From positions 2,542,001 to 2,606,000 of the forward strand of contig NZ_JABEKS010000001.1 of assembly GCF_012985205.1 (NCBI RefSeq): a stretch of DNA of 64,000 nt, written 5' to 3'. The DNA comes from Planctomonas sp. JC2975. GTDB taxonomy: Bacteria > Actinomycetota > Actinomycetes > Actinomycetales > Microbacteriaceae. The position numbers and the translations under genes were made by a program. Positions 1 through 8,616 of the stretch are shown piece after piece; the first letter of the stretch is position 1, and every line of letters starts with the position of its first letter. The notes under the pieces were generated by a model that was not told where the DNA came from, ran no database searches, and saw nothing but the letters and a program-made list of their open reading frames with translations.

Positions 1-1424
1 AGCGTCGCCGGGCCGATGAGGCCCTTGCGTTCGCCGATGCGGGATCCGTAGTCGACGCGGCCCTCGTCCTCGACGATCACCACGACTTCACGTCCGGCTG
101 GGATGACGAGCGCGCTCTCGTGCCGCTCCCGGGCGAGCACGCCGACGCGCGCGCCGTCCACGAGCACGATGGCGCGATCGCGCACTTCGGCGAAGGACAG
201 CAGCGCAGGCGCATCGGTGTCGATGCTCGTGCGGTAAGCGAGCAGACCGCGGTAGACGCCGAGATCCTCCATGGTGGGGAGCGCGGTGTGGCTGGTCCAT
301 GCGGTGCCCGAGGATGCGGCATCCGCAGATCCGCGCTCGGCCGCCAGGGCGTCGGCCGCCGTCAGCACGTCGGCACCGCCGCGAAGCGGCACCTCGAACA
401 CCGGGGCTGCCGCGGCATCCGCCGGCTGCACGTCGGGCACCGGCGCGTACTTCGCGATGACGTCGCGGAACGCCCAGAACTTCTCGGTCGGCCGTCCCGC
501 CTCGTCGATCGGGGCGTCGTAGTCGTAGGAGGTCGTGATCGGCTGATACACGCCCTTGTCGTTGGCGCCGTTCGTGAAGCCGAAGTTCGTGCCGCCGTGC
601 ACCATGTAGATGTTCACGGACGCGCCTGCCGCGAGCAGCGCATCCAGCTCGGCAGCGGATGCCTGCGCCGACGTCGTGTGGTGGTGCGCGCCCCAGTGGT
701 CGAACCATCCGCACCAGAACTCGCCGCACATCAGCGGACCGGTCGGCTGCTTCTCGCGCAGATGCGCGAGGCGCTCGGCGGCGTGGGATCCGAAGGATGC
801 CGTCTTGTGCAGCTCCGGCAGGCTGCCGTCCGCGATCATGTCGTCCGCCGGCTGGTCGACCGTGATGAGCGGAACGGTGATGCCGGATTCCCTCGTCACG
901 TCGGTGAGTGCTTTCAGATACTCCTTGTCCCGTCCGTAGGCGCCGTACTCGTTCTCGACCTGCACGAGGATGACGGGTCCGCCGTTGTCGACCTGCAGTG
1001 GGGCGACCTGTGCGAGCACGTGCCGAAGGAAGCGGCTCGCCGGCTCGAGGAAGCGCGGATCGGAGGTACGCATCCGCAGATCGGGATCCGCGAGCAGCCA
1101 CGCGGGGAGGCCGCCGCCGTCCCACTCAGCACAGATGTACGGGCCGGGACGCACGATGGCGTACATGCCCTCCTCGGCGATGAGTTCGAGGAAGCGGCGC
1201 AGGCCCAGCCGCGGGTCATCCGTCACGAAGACGCCGGGCTCCGGCTCGTGCGCGTTCCACGGAACGTAGGTCTCGATGGTGTTGAGGCCCATCGTCCTCG
1301 CGAGACGGATGCGCTCCCGCCACTGCGCGGGATGCACGCGGAAGTAGTGCATCGCGCCGGAGATGACGCGGAACGGCTGCTCGTCGAGCAGGAAGGCGTC
1401 GGATCCGATCTCGAAACGACCCAT
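1..1424 (-). CDS. GH35 beta-galactosidase (3' end cut by window edge)
   Basis: About 474 residues are visible from the ATG at 1424; the frame stays open to the window edge, so the C-terminus is missing. The protein opens MGRFEIGSD and carries the GH35 signatures: SGAMHYFRVHP near residue 22, RPGPYICAEWDGGG near 105, the acid/base Glu in VQVENEYG, and the nucleophile Glu in MCGEFWCGWF. No signal peptide is seen, so it should act in the cytoplasm, releasing terminal beta-galactose from imported oligosaccharides. It lies 105 bp downstream of the solute-binding protein gene on the same strand, as the last visible gene of the ABC operon. Family assignment is firm; the exact galactoside is inferred from context. 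Confidence 0.93.
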   Translation of the reverse strand, partial: MGRFEIGSDAFLLDEQPFRVISGAMHYFRVHPAQWRERIRLARTMGLNTIETYVPWNAHEPEPGVFVTDDPRLGLRRFLELIAEEGMYAIVRPGPYICAEWDGGGLPAWLLADPDLRMRTSDPRFLEPASRFLRHVLAQVAPLQVDNGGPVILVQVENEYGAYGRDKEYLKALTDVTRESGITVPLITVDQPADDMIADGSLPELHKTASFGSHAAERLAHLREKQPTGPLMCGEFWCGWFDHWGAHHHTTSAQASAAELDALLAAGASVNIYMVHGGTNFGFTNGANDKGVYQPITTSYDYDAPIDEAGRPTEKFWAFRDVIAKYAPVPDVQPADAAAAPVFEVPLRGGADVLTAADALAAERGSADAASSGTAWTSHTALPTMEDLGVYRGLLAYRTSIDTDAPALLSFAEVRDRAIVLVDGARVGVLARERHESALVIPAGREVVVIVEDEGRVDYGSRIGERKGLIGPAT

Positions 1425-1528
1425 GGGATGAGCTCCAGGTGGTGCGGGGGCGGGAGTGATGTTCAGCGGGCGTGGGAGCGGGCCGGCTCGAGGAATCCGA
1501 GCCGGCCCACTCTCGGGTGCGAGCGAGG

Positions 1529-2875
1529 TTATCCGGCCTTGACCTTGAAGCCCTGCTCGTTGCCGTACTTCACGAGGGACTGCTGCCACTGCTGCAGTCC
1601 GTCGTCGAGCGACTTGGCATCACTGTAGGACTGCCCGACCGAGTCGGAGAAGATGCTGTTCGCGTAGACCTCGTAGGGCAGGTACTGCCATCCGGGGACG
1701 ACGTTCTTCGCTCCGTCGACCAGCACCTGGTTGATCTTCTGGCCGCCGAAGTACTCGGGAGCCTGGTTCAGGAAGGCGCTCGAGTTCTGGTCGGCAGTGG
1801 TCGACGGGAATCCGCCGCCCGAGTTGATGAAGATTTTGACGCTGTCCTTGCTGTCGTTCAGCCACTTCAGGAATCCGGCCGCGAGGGCCTGGTTCTTGCT
1901 CTGCTTCATGACGACTTCGGAGCTGCCGCCGTTCTCCGCGTTCACGGCCTTGCCGTCGTACGTGGGGATCGGGGCGACCGCCCAGTCACCGGATGCCTGC
2001 GGCACCGACGACTCGAGCACACCGGGCATCCAGGCGCCGGTGATCAGCGTGGCGACGTCACCGTTGCCGAGTGCCTTGTACCAGTCATCCGTCCAGCCGG
2101 GAACCTGGGAGAGGAGGTTGTTCTCGACGAGCTCGTTCCAGACGGCCGTGAACTTCTTGGTGCCCTGGTCCTGCAGGTTGATGGTCACGTTCGTGCCGTC
2201 GACCTTGAACGGGTGGCCGCCCGCCTGCCACGCCATGCTGGTCATGAAGCCGGGGTCGCCGCTGTCGGCGGTGATGTAGGCGTTCGGGTCGGCAGCGTGC
2301 AGCTGCTTCGCCGCTGCGACGTACTCGTCCCACGTCTTCGGCACGGCGATGCCGTACTTGTCGAACACGGTCTTGTTGTAGAACATCGCCATGGGGCCGG
2401 AGTCCTGCGGAAGGCCGACGAGCTTGCCCTGCACGTTGACGCTGTTCCACGGGCCGACCGAGTAGTCGCTCTTCAGCTTGTCGAAGCCGAACTGCTTCAG
2501 GTCGACGAGCGAGTCGCTGAGGGCGAACTGCGGCAGAGCGTAGTACTCGAGCTGCGCGACATCCGGTGCACCCTTGCCCGCCTTCACTGCGTTCTGCAGC
2601 TTGGTGTACTCGGTGGTGTTCGTGCCGGCGTTGACGACGTTCACCTTGACCTTCGGGTAGGCCTTCTCGAACGCCTTGACCTGGGCCTTAGCGGCCGGGG
2701 TCCACGTCCAGTAGGTGATCGTCCCGCCCTTCTGCAGGGCGGACGCGACATCGGATGCGTTGCCTCCGTTGCCTGAGCCGGACGAACATCCGACCAGGGC
2801 TGCGGCGACGACAGCGCCTGCCGCGGCCACGGATGCGATGCGGCGCAGAGCCGACGATCGCTTGCTGTGATTCAT
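1529..2875 (-). CDS. Sugar ABC transporter substrate-binding lipoprotein
   Basis: 448 residues. The N-terminus has positive charges (NHSKRSSALRR), a hydrophobic stretch and the lipobox LVGC followed by a Ser/Gly linker, so it is an exported lipoprotein anchored outside the membrane. The body reads as family 1 (MalE-like) extracellular sugar-binding protein, with YWTWTPAA near the start, GAPDVAQLEYYALPQF, and a Trp/Tyr-rich C-terminal lobe. AAAGGCAACCC precedes the ATG at 2875. It follows the two permease genes with a 100-bp gap, an order (permease, permease, binding protein, hydrolase) that differs from the usual binding-protein-first layout. The ligand is probably a beta-galactoside, inferred from the adjoining GH35 gene. 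Confidence 0.93.
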   Translation of the reverse strand: MNHSKRSSALRRIASVAAAGAVVAAALVGCSSGSGNGGNASDVASALQKGGTITYWTWTPAAKAQVKAFEKAYPKVKVNVVNAGTNTTEYTKLQNAVKAGKGAPDVAQLEYYALPQFALSDSLVDLKQFGFDKLKSDYSVGPWNSVNVQGKLVGLPQDSGPMAMFYNKTVFDKYGIAVPKTWDEYVAAAKQLHAADPNAYITADSGDPGFMTSMAWQAGGHPFKVDGTNVTINLQDQGTKKFTAVWNELVENNLLSQVPGWTDDWYKALGNGDVATLITGAWMPGVLESSVPQASGDWAVAPIPTYDGKAVNAENGGSSEVVMKQSKNQALAAGFLKWLNDSKDSVKIFINSGGGFPSTTADQNSSAFLNQAPEYFGGQKINQVLVDGAKNVVPGWQYLPYEVYANSIFSDSVGQSYSDAKSLDDGLQQWQQSLVKYGNEQGFKVKAG

Positions 2876-2975
2876 GGGTTGCCTTTCACTTCATCGGGAT
2901 GGAAGTCGAAACAAAAAACGGGAGTCGGAAGAGTGGGGATCGCGCGGGTGCCGGGTTGCGGCATCCGCTCGCCGG

Positions 2976-3989
2976 TCAGGCCTTCACGCTTCCGGCGGTC
3001 AGACCCGACTGCCAGTAGCGCTGGAGGAACAGGAAGGCCACGACGATCGGCACGATCGTGAGGAGGCTTCCCGTGATGACCAGGTTGAAGATGGGCTGGG
3101 CGCCAACGCCCGTCGCCTGTGCGCTCCACTGGCTGAGGCCGACCGTGAGCGGATACCAGGTCGGATCGCTCAGCATGATCAGCGGCAGGAAGTAGTTGTT
3201 CCAGGTGGCGACGATGGCGAACAGCGCGACCGTGACGATGCCGGGCGTGAGGAGCTTGAGCGAGATCGTGAAGAAGGTGCGGAACTCGCTGGCACCGTCC
3301 ATGCGCGCAGCCTCGAGCACTTCGGTCGGCACGGCATCGATCGCGAACGTCCACACCAGGTAGAGACCGAACGGGCTGATCAGCGACGGCAGGATCACCG
3401 CCCACGGCGTATTGGTCAGGCCGAGCTGGCTGAACAGAAGGAAGGTCGGCACGGCCAGTGCGGTGCCGGGCACGGCGATGGCGCCCAGCACGACCGCGAA
3501 CACGGCACGACGTCCGCGGAACTTGTACTTGGCCAGGCCGTATCCGGCGAGCGTGGCGAGCAGCGTCGCACCGCCCGCGCCGACGACCACGTACAGCAGC
3601 GTGTTGCCGAGCCAGTGCACGAAGATGCCGTCCTTGTAGGTCAGCGTCTCCACGATGTTGTCCCACAGCGCGAAGTGGCTGCCGAATCCGAGACCGAACG
3701 ACGAGAACAGGTCGCCCTGCGTCTTCGACGCGTTGATCAGCAGCCAGACCAGCGGAACGAAGGAGTAGATGACGAACACCGCCATGACGATCGTGAGCAC
3801 GATGTTCTTGCGCGGCCGTGCGACGGTCGCCGGCCGACGGCGACGTCTCGGCATCGAGGAGCGACGGGCAGCGGACCTCTCGCGGCGCGTCGCCGTTGAG
3901 GCGTCGGCCGGGCGGCCGGTCGCCGTTGTCGTTGCGGTCATCATCGGTCCCGTGGTCATCGGTTCTGTGCTCATCGGTCCCGTGCTCAT
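2976..3989 (-). CDS. Sugar ABC transporter permease, MalG type
   Basis: 337 residues from the first ATG (3989). After a long charged N-terminal tail the protein has six hydrophobic segments and the permease EAA loop (EVLEAARMDGASEFRTFFTI), the site that docks the ATPase. It forms the membrane channel with the upstream permease. Its ATG overlaps the upstream stop by 4 bp (ATGA), so translation is probably coupled. The N-terminus is odd: three 15-nt tandem repeats give the MSTGP/MSTEP/MTTGP series, so five in-frame ATGs lie within 17 codons and the true start is uncertain (3989, 3974, 3959, 3944 or 3941). An Arg-rich stretch follows before the first membrane segment. Confidence 0.92.
   Translation of the reverse strand: MSTGPMSTEPMTTGPMMTATTTATGRPADASTATRRERSAARRSSMPRRRRRPATVARPRKNIVLTIVMAVFVIYSFVPLVWLLINASKTQGDLFSSFGLGFGSHFALWDNIVETLTYKDGIFVHWLGNTLLYVVVGAGGATLLATLAGYGLAKYKFRGRRAVFAVVLGAIAVPGTALAVPTFLLFSQLGLTNTPWAVILPSLISPFGLYLVWTFAIDAVPTEVLEAARMDGASEFRTFFTISLKLLTPGIVTVALFAIVATWNNYFLPLIMLSDPTWYPLTVGLSQWSAQATGVGAQPIFNLVITGSLLTIVPIVVAFLFLQRYWQSGLTAGSVKA
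3945..3989 (-). repeat. Three 15-nt tandem repeats over the permease start codon
   Basis: Read on the minus strand, the units are ATGAGCACGGGACCG, ATGAGCACAGAACCG and ATGACCACGGGACCG, followed by ATGATG. The last 7 nt before the first ATG (AGAACCG) match the end of unit two, so the array extends slightly upstream. Each unit supplies a new in-frame ATG. Because 15 is a multiple of 3, copy-number change would keep the frame and only alter the N-terminal tail and start-codon spacing. Confidence 0.85.
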
Positions 3990-5005
3990 CGGTTCTCCGC
4001 GCTCGTGCCTCGCACCTGCACCACGTAGGCGATCACGGCGGTGATGAGGCCCATCACGATCGCGACGGTTGCCGAGTAGTTGAACTGCTGGCCCGCGAAC
4101 GACAGGTTGTAGGCGTACATGTTGGGAGTGAAGTAGCTGCTGATCGAGTTCGGTGCCAGCGGCTGCAACAGATTCGGCTCGTTGAAGAGCTGGAAGCTGC
4201 CGATGATCGAGAAGATCACCGCGATCACGACCGAGCCGCGCAGAGCCGGAAGCTTGATGCTCCACATCACGCGCCAGGCGCCTGCGCCGTCCAGCTCCGC
4301 CGCCTCGTACAGGTCGGGGGAGATGACCCGCAGCGCGGAGTAGAAGATGAGCATGTTGTAGCCCATGAACTCCCAGGTCACGATGTTGCCGATCGAGCCG
4401 AGGATCCACGACTTGGCGAGCGGCTCGAGGTGCCATCCGAGAGCGTGGTTGATGGCCGCGGTCAGGCCGAACTGGTCGCCGTAGATGAAGCCCCAGATCA
4501 GAGCGGCGACCACACCGGGAACGGCGTAGGGCAGGAAGATCGCGATGCGGAAGAATCCGACGCCGTGCAGGCGGGCACTGTCCAGCGCCAGCGCAGCGAC
4601 CAGGGAGAGCACCAGCATGATCGGCACCTGCACCACGAGGAACAGCAGGACGCGCAGGAACGACTGCCAGAACTTCACGTCCTGAAACAGCGAGATGTAG
4701 TTGTCGAACCCGACGAACGTCGTGCCGCCCACCAGCTGGGTGCGGAACACGCTGAGGTAGAGCGCGTAGACGATCGGGGCGACGACGAAGAGCGCGAGCC
4801 CGATCATGAACGGCGTGACGAAGCCGACGCCCGCGAACGAGACACGGCGCTGCAGCACGGAGCGCTTGCGTCGGCCGGGCGGTGTGGCGGTCGTGCGACG
4901 GCTCGCGGCGGTCGCAGCGGTTCGCGAGTCTGCGGCCGCAGTCTTCTGCGACGCCACAGCGGTCGCATCCAGCCGACCTGCGGTGTTGTGGGTAAGGGAT
5001 GACAC
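3986..5005 (-). CDS. Sugar ABC transporter permease, MalF type
   Basis: 339 residues from a GTG at 5005. An N-terminal Ala/Thr/Arg-rich cytoplasmic tail is followed by six membrane segments (first GVGFVTPFMIGLALFVVAP) and the EAA loop (DLYEAAELDGAGAWRVMWSI). It pairs with the MalG-type permease. The GTG at 5005 is preferred because AAGG lies 6 nt upstream; a TTG at 5011 is also in frame but sits directly on the AAGG. This is the first gene of the operon, about 110 bp from the palindromic operator at 5116-5131, so LacI-type control is likely. No ATPase gene is present in the operon, as usual for actinobacterial sugar importers that share MsiK. Confidence 0.91.
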   Translation of the reverse strand: MSSLTHNTAGRLDATAVASQKTAAADSRTAATAASRRTTATPPGRRKRSVLQRRVSFAGVGFVTPFMIGLALFVVAPIVYALYLSVFRTQLVGGTTFVGFDNYISLFQDVKFWQSFLRVLLFLVVQVPIMLVLSLVAALALDSARLHGVGFFRIAIFLPYAVPGVVAALIWGFIYGDQFGLTAAINHALGWHLEPLAKSWILGSIGNIVTWEFMGYNMLIFYSALRVISPDLYEAAELDGAGAWRVMWSIKLPALRGSVVIAVIFSIIGSFQLFNEPNLLQPLAPNSISSYFTPNMYAYNLSFAGQQFNYSATVAIVMGLITAVIAYVVQVRGTSAENR

Positions 5006-5115
5006 GGGCAACCTTCATCGGGTGCGGAGGGGGCGGTGCTCCCCGGCGCCATGCGGCACCGGTTCGCACCAGGGGTGGATACCGTTCGGGTCGGCATCCC
5101 ATCACGCGATGTTCA

Positions 5116-5131
5116 CGTAAACATGTTTACG
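5116..5131. promoter_or_regulatory. Perfect 16-bp LacI-type operator
   Basis: CGTAAACATGTTTACG is a perfect palindrome between the divergent ABC operon and the lacI-family gene at 5304. The centre, length and A/T-flanked core match operators of LacI-family proteins. It lies about 110 bp from the permease start and about 170 bp from the regulator start, so it may serve both. Confidence 0.75.
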
Positions 5132-5303
5132 CTAACATAGTCAAACGGATGCTTCGTCCACGTCGGTCCTTGATCGCCGGTCGGTCCGCAACGCGGCCGG
5201 CCCGGGTCATCGCGTGCCTGTGTTCATCAGGGCCGGAGTTGAATACGATGCAGGAACCGATCCTGCCGCCGCACGGCGCAGCGTCGACGGCAGGGAGTGA
5301 CGC

Positions 5304-6356
5304 ATGGTCTTGATCGAGCCGCGGGGGCGCCAGCGCGCGGCATCCATCTCCGACGTCGCCGCACGTGCCGGCGTCTCGGCCCAGACCGTGAGCCGTGTCT
5401 CCAACGGGCTCGACACCGTCAAGGCCGCCACCCGCGACAGGGTCCTCTCCGCCATGGCGGAGCTCGACTACCGTCCGAACAGTGCCGCGCGTGCGCTGAA
5501 GAGCGGACGCTTCCAGAACGTCGGCGTGCTGATGTTCTCGTTGCAGAACATCGGATCGGTGCGCATCTTGGATGCCATCACCAGCGCCGCCGCGGCCGAG
5601 GGCTTCTCCATCGACCTGATCTCGACGGGGGATCCCTCGACCGGCAGCATCACGGACGCCCTCTCCCGCCTGGACCAGGAGGCCGTGGACGGCATCATCG
5701 TCATCGTCGAGGCCCACGAACTGAGCGAGCATTCGATCACGTTCCCCGATCGCATCCCGTCCGTTCTGGTCGACTCCCGCGAATACGACGACAGGGTCTC
5801 CGTGAACGCCGATCAGAAGCAGGGCGCCCGGTTGGCCGTCGAGCACCTGCTGGAGTTGGGGCATCCGACGGTCTGGCATGTGTCGGGACCGATCGGCACG
5901 TCGAACGCCGCAGCCGACCGCGCCGATGCCTGGCGCGAGGTGCTCGATGAGCACGGAAGGACGGTGCCCGAGCTCCTCGGCGGCACGTGGAACGCCGAGT
6001 CTGGATACGAGGCGGGCAAGGTCATCGCGGCACGCGACGACGTCTCCGCCGTCTTCTGCGCCAACGATCAGCTCGCGCTCGGCGTGCTCCGCGCGCTGCA
6101 CGAGGGCGGACGCGCCGTGCCCGGCGAGATCAGCGTCGTCGGATTCGACGACAACCCCGAGTCCGCCGAGTACTGGCCGCCGCTGACCACCGTGCGACAG
6201 GACTTCACCGAGGTGGGACAGCAGGCCTTCGGACTGCTGAGCCAGGCGATTCAGGGCGAGGGCATCGACACGGGGCTGCGGCTGATCGAAAACGAGCTCA
6301 TCGTGCGAGCGTCGACCGGATCGTTCGCGAACCGGTCCGCTCTTTCGGCTTCCTGA
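5304..6356 (+). CDS. LacI-family transcriptional regulator of the galactoside operon
   Basis: 350 residues. The N-terminal HTH reads SISDVAARAGVSAQTVSRVSNG with the hinge helix YRPNSAARALKSG, followed by a periplasmic-binding-protein-like sugar sensor ending in the usual VVGFDDNPESAEYWPPLTTV segment. GGGAG precedes the ATG at 5304. It is divergent from the ABC/GH35 operon and a perfect palindrome lies between them, so it most likely represses that operon until its sugar binds. The stop codon falls inside a 21-bp tandem duplication (6341-6382). Confidence 0.94.
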   Translation: MVLIEPRGRQRAASISDVAARAGVSAQTVSRVSNGLDTVKAATRDRVLSAMAELDYRPNSAARALKSGRFQNVGVLMFSLQNIGSVRILDAITSAAAAEGFSIDLISTGDPSTGSITDALSRLDQEAVDGIIVIVEAHELSEHSITFPDRIPSVLVDSREYDDRVSVNADQKQGARLAVEHLLELGHPTVWHVSGPIGTSNAAADRADAWREVLDEHGRTVPELLGGTWNAESGYEAGKVIAARDDVSAVFCANDQLALGVLRALHEGGRAVPGEISVVGFDDNPESAEYWPPLTTVRQDFTEVGQQAFGLLSQAIQGEGIDTGLRLIENELIVRASTGSFANRSALSAS

Positions 6357-6382
6357 ACGCGTCTTTCGGCTTCCTCAACGCA
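6341..6382. repeat. 21-bp tandem duplication across the lacI stop codon
   Basis: TCTTTCGGCTTCCTGAACGC at 6341 is repeated immediately at 6362 with two differences. The TGA that ends the regulator becomes TCA in the second copy. The unit is seven codons long. Confidence 0.8.
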
Positions 6383-6487
6383 GGGATGCGTGTGACCGAA
6401 CGGCGATCCGATGTGACGCGCCGGGTGCCGCTCGAGGCGCCGCGGCATCCGGACTGACGTATCGCCGGACGACGCGACTCCACGGGC

Positions 6488-7372
6488 TCACGCCTCCGGG
6501 ATCGACCTGTCGTACATGGCGGGGCGCGGCACCTCGGGATCAGGGCCGCTGCGCACGCCGGTGTCGAGGGCGTCGATGCGCGCCAGCTCCTCGTCGCTCA
6601 GCTCGAAGTCGAACACGTCGAAGTTCTCGGCGATGCGCGCCGGGTTGGTCGACTTCGGAATGGCCGACCGTCCCTGCTGCAGGTGCCAGCGCAGCATCAC
6701 CTGGGCGGCGCTCTTGCCGTGCCGGCCGGCGAGCTCCTGAAGCGTCGGGTCGTCCATCACGCTGCGCCGCTCGTCGCCGTATCCGGGATAGAAGGTGATG
6801 CCGCCGATCGGCGACCACGCCTGCGTCACGATCCCCTGCTCCGCATCCGCCCGCTGCACGTCCCGCTGGGTGAAGTACGGGTGCAGCTCCACCTGGTTGA
6901 TCGCGGGGACGACGCCGGTCGCATCCAGGAGCATGGCGATCCGCTCCGGCACGAAGTTGCTGACTCCGATCGCGCCGATCCGTCCGTCGGCGTGCATCGT
7001 CTCCAGGGCCTTGTAGGCCGCGATCGTCTTCTCGAAACGGTCGGGTGCTGCTTGGTGAAGGATCAGCACGTCCAGCCGGTCGACGCCGAGCTTGCCCGTC
7101 GCCTTCTCGAATGCGTGCAGCGTCTCGTCGTATCCGTAGTCGGAGACCCACACCTTCGTCTCGATGACGATCTCGTCGCGCGGCACACCTGAGCGGCGGA
7201 TCCCTTCGCCCACCTCGCGCTCGTTGTTGTAGGCGGCAGCGGTGTCGATGTGCCGGTATCCGACGTTCAGTGCGGCCTCGACCGCCTGCGCCGTCACGTC
7301 GGGGGCGCTCTGGAAGACGCCGAAGCCGAGTGCAGGCATCCGCAGTCCGTTGTTGAGTGTGATGTCGATCAT
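6488..7372 (-). CDS. Aldo/keto reductase
   Basis: 294 residues, a typical AKR length. A single (beta/alpha)8 NADPH-dependent reductase resembling 2,5-diketo-D-gluconate reductases: MPALGFGVFQ near the start, catalytic Asp/Tyr in HIDTAAAYNNE, Lys in ETKVWVSDYG, His in LDVLILHQAAP, and the cofactor motif IPKSTNPARIAENFDVF near the C-terminus. GGAGAA precedes the ATG at 7372. It reduces small aldehydes or ketones in the cytoplasm; the substrate cannot be told. It ends 131 bp after the convergent lacI gene and is otherwise monocistronic. Confidence 0.93.
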   Translation of the reverse strand: MIDITLNNGLRMPALGFGVFQSAPDVTAQAVEAALNVGYRHIDTAAAYNNEREVGEGIRRSGVPRDEIVIETKVWVSDYGYDETLHAFEKATGKLGVDRLDVLILHQAAPDRFEKTIAAYKALETMHADGRIGAIGVSNFVPERIAMLLDATGVVPAINQVELHPYFTQRDVQRADAEQGIVTQAWSPIGGITFYPGYGDERRSVMDDPTLQELAGRHGKSAAQVMLRWHLQQGRSAIPKSTNPARIAENFDVFDFELSDEELARIDALDTGVRSGPDPEVPRPAMYDRSIPEA

Positions 7373-7569
7373 CGGTTCTCCTCGGTGATTCGGTGGTTTT
7401 CGTGTGCTGAAAGATGGATCGGGGAGCGTCCTCGACGGCGGCAGCGGTGCTCGGCCGCTTGCCTGCGCGACTCGTGCTCGACTGCGTCGCCGCGGCCACT
7501 GAACGGGTGCGCGTGCGAATCGCCCGGTCGCGGTGGCGAGTTCGACACGGCCTCAGGGATTCGGTTCGG

Positions 7570-8493
7570 TCAGCGAGCTGCTGGTCCCGCCGGAGTCGTA
7601 TCGGATCCGGCGTTCTCGGCCGTCCGTGCCGCAGTGCGGGGTGCAGGCAGGTCCTGCGTGGCAGCCCAGCTGGCGAGCAGCTTGAGCGCGTCGGCGGATG
7701 CCGTGCCCGGCTCGGCCGTGTACGTCGAGATGGTGAGTCCCTGATCCGCCGGCAGCTCCAGGGCCTCGTAGACGAGTTCCAGGTCGCCCACCACAGGATG
7801 GTGCAGGCGCTTGATCCCGCTGCGGTGGTAGCGCACATTGTGGGCGCCCCACAGAGTGCGGAACCGATCCGACCGCGTGGACAGCTCGCCCACCAGATCG
7901 CTCAGCCGCTTGTCGTAAGGGTTTCGTCCGGCCTCGCCGCGCATGGTGGCGACCAGTTCGGCCGAAGTCTGCTCCCACTCGAGGTAGAACTCCTGCGCTG
8001 CGGGATTGAGGAACGTGAACCGTGCACTGTTCGGAGCCGTCTCGGCGAACACCGGCGCGTACAACGCCCTGCCAAGGGCATTCGCGCCGACGTAGTCGAA
8101 GTAGTTGTTGCGGATGAGCGCGGGGGCGTCGGTGATGGCATCCAGAACGCGCTGGATGCTCGGCCGCACCACGTCGGACCGCCTGCGCGGCGTGCGCGCG
8201 AGCGGAGATCGGTTGGCCTGACGCGCAAGATCGAACAGGTGCGCCGTTTCCGCCTCGTCGAGCTGAAGCGCCCGCGACAGAGCGTCGAGCACCGTCTCCG
8301 AGACGCCCGCGAGATTGCCGCGCTCGAGCCGGTTGTAGTAGTCGACGCTCACACCGGCGAGCATCGCCACCTCTTCGCGACGAAGTCCTGGCACGCGGCG
8401 GTTGCCGCCGTAGACGGGCAGTCCGGCCTGATCCGGCGTGACCTTCGCCCGCCGGGAGCTGAGGAACTCCCGCACCTCCTGTTGCATCGTCAT
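7570..8493 (-). CDS. XRE-family HTH regulator with MmyB-like ligand domain
   Basis: 307 residues from the ATG at 8493. Residues 1-85 form an XRE helix-turn-helix (GLRREEVAMLAGVSVDYYNRLERGNL), followed by an MmyB-like sensor domain with the family's NPxAxxFYLEWEQ and YDKRLSDLVGELSTRS motifs. This architecture is widespread in actinobacteria beside oxidoreductases and exporters. It is divergent from the 14-TM exporter gene at 8617 and probably regulates it and itself. No clear ribosome-binding site precedes the start. A second family member is encoded at 51657. Effector unknown. Confidence 0.92.
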   Translation of the reverse strand: MTMQQEVREFLSSRRAKVTPDQAGLPVYGGNRRVPGLRREEVAMLAGVSVDYYNRLERGNLAGVSETVLDALSRALQLDEAETAHLFDLARQANRSPLARTPRRRSDVVRPSIQRVLDAITDAPALIRNNYFDYVGANALGRALYAPVFAETAPNSARFTFLNPAAQEFYLEWEQTSAELVATMRGEAGRNPYDKRLSDLVGELSTRSDRFRTLWGAHNVRYHRSGIKRLHHPVVGDLELVYEALELPADQGLTISTYTAEPGTASADALKLLASWAATQDLPAPRTAARTAENAGSDTTPAGPAAR

Positions 8494-8502
8494 GTCTCGA
8501 CG

Positions 8503-8532
8503 GTACGTCTCCCACGCCGCAGAGGGAGGTAC
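8503..8532. promoter_or_regulatory. Candidate operator between HTH regulator and exporter
   Basis: GTACGTCTCCC (8503-8513) and GGGAGGTAC (8524-8532) form an imperfect inverted repeat in the divergent spacer. Its position suggests the binding site of the adjacent regulator. The symmetry is imperfect, so confidence is low. Confidence 0.4.
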
Positions 8533-8616
8533 TGGCAATACACGGAAGACCACGCACTGCCGCGGTCGTCGCGAAGGGAGTGGCATGGATGCATCGCCCC
8601 GATGAAAGGAGCCGCG

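Noticed and set aside
120-1628. 500-codon plus-strand open frame
   Set aside because: It is antisense to the GH35 gene; long antisense frames are expected where the third codon position is GC-rich.
7414-8616. Long plus-strand open frame continuing into the exporter
   Set aside because: It is antisense to the HTH regulator gene, with Arg/Ser-rich translation and no domain. The exporter's own ATG at 8617 has a good ribosome-binding site.
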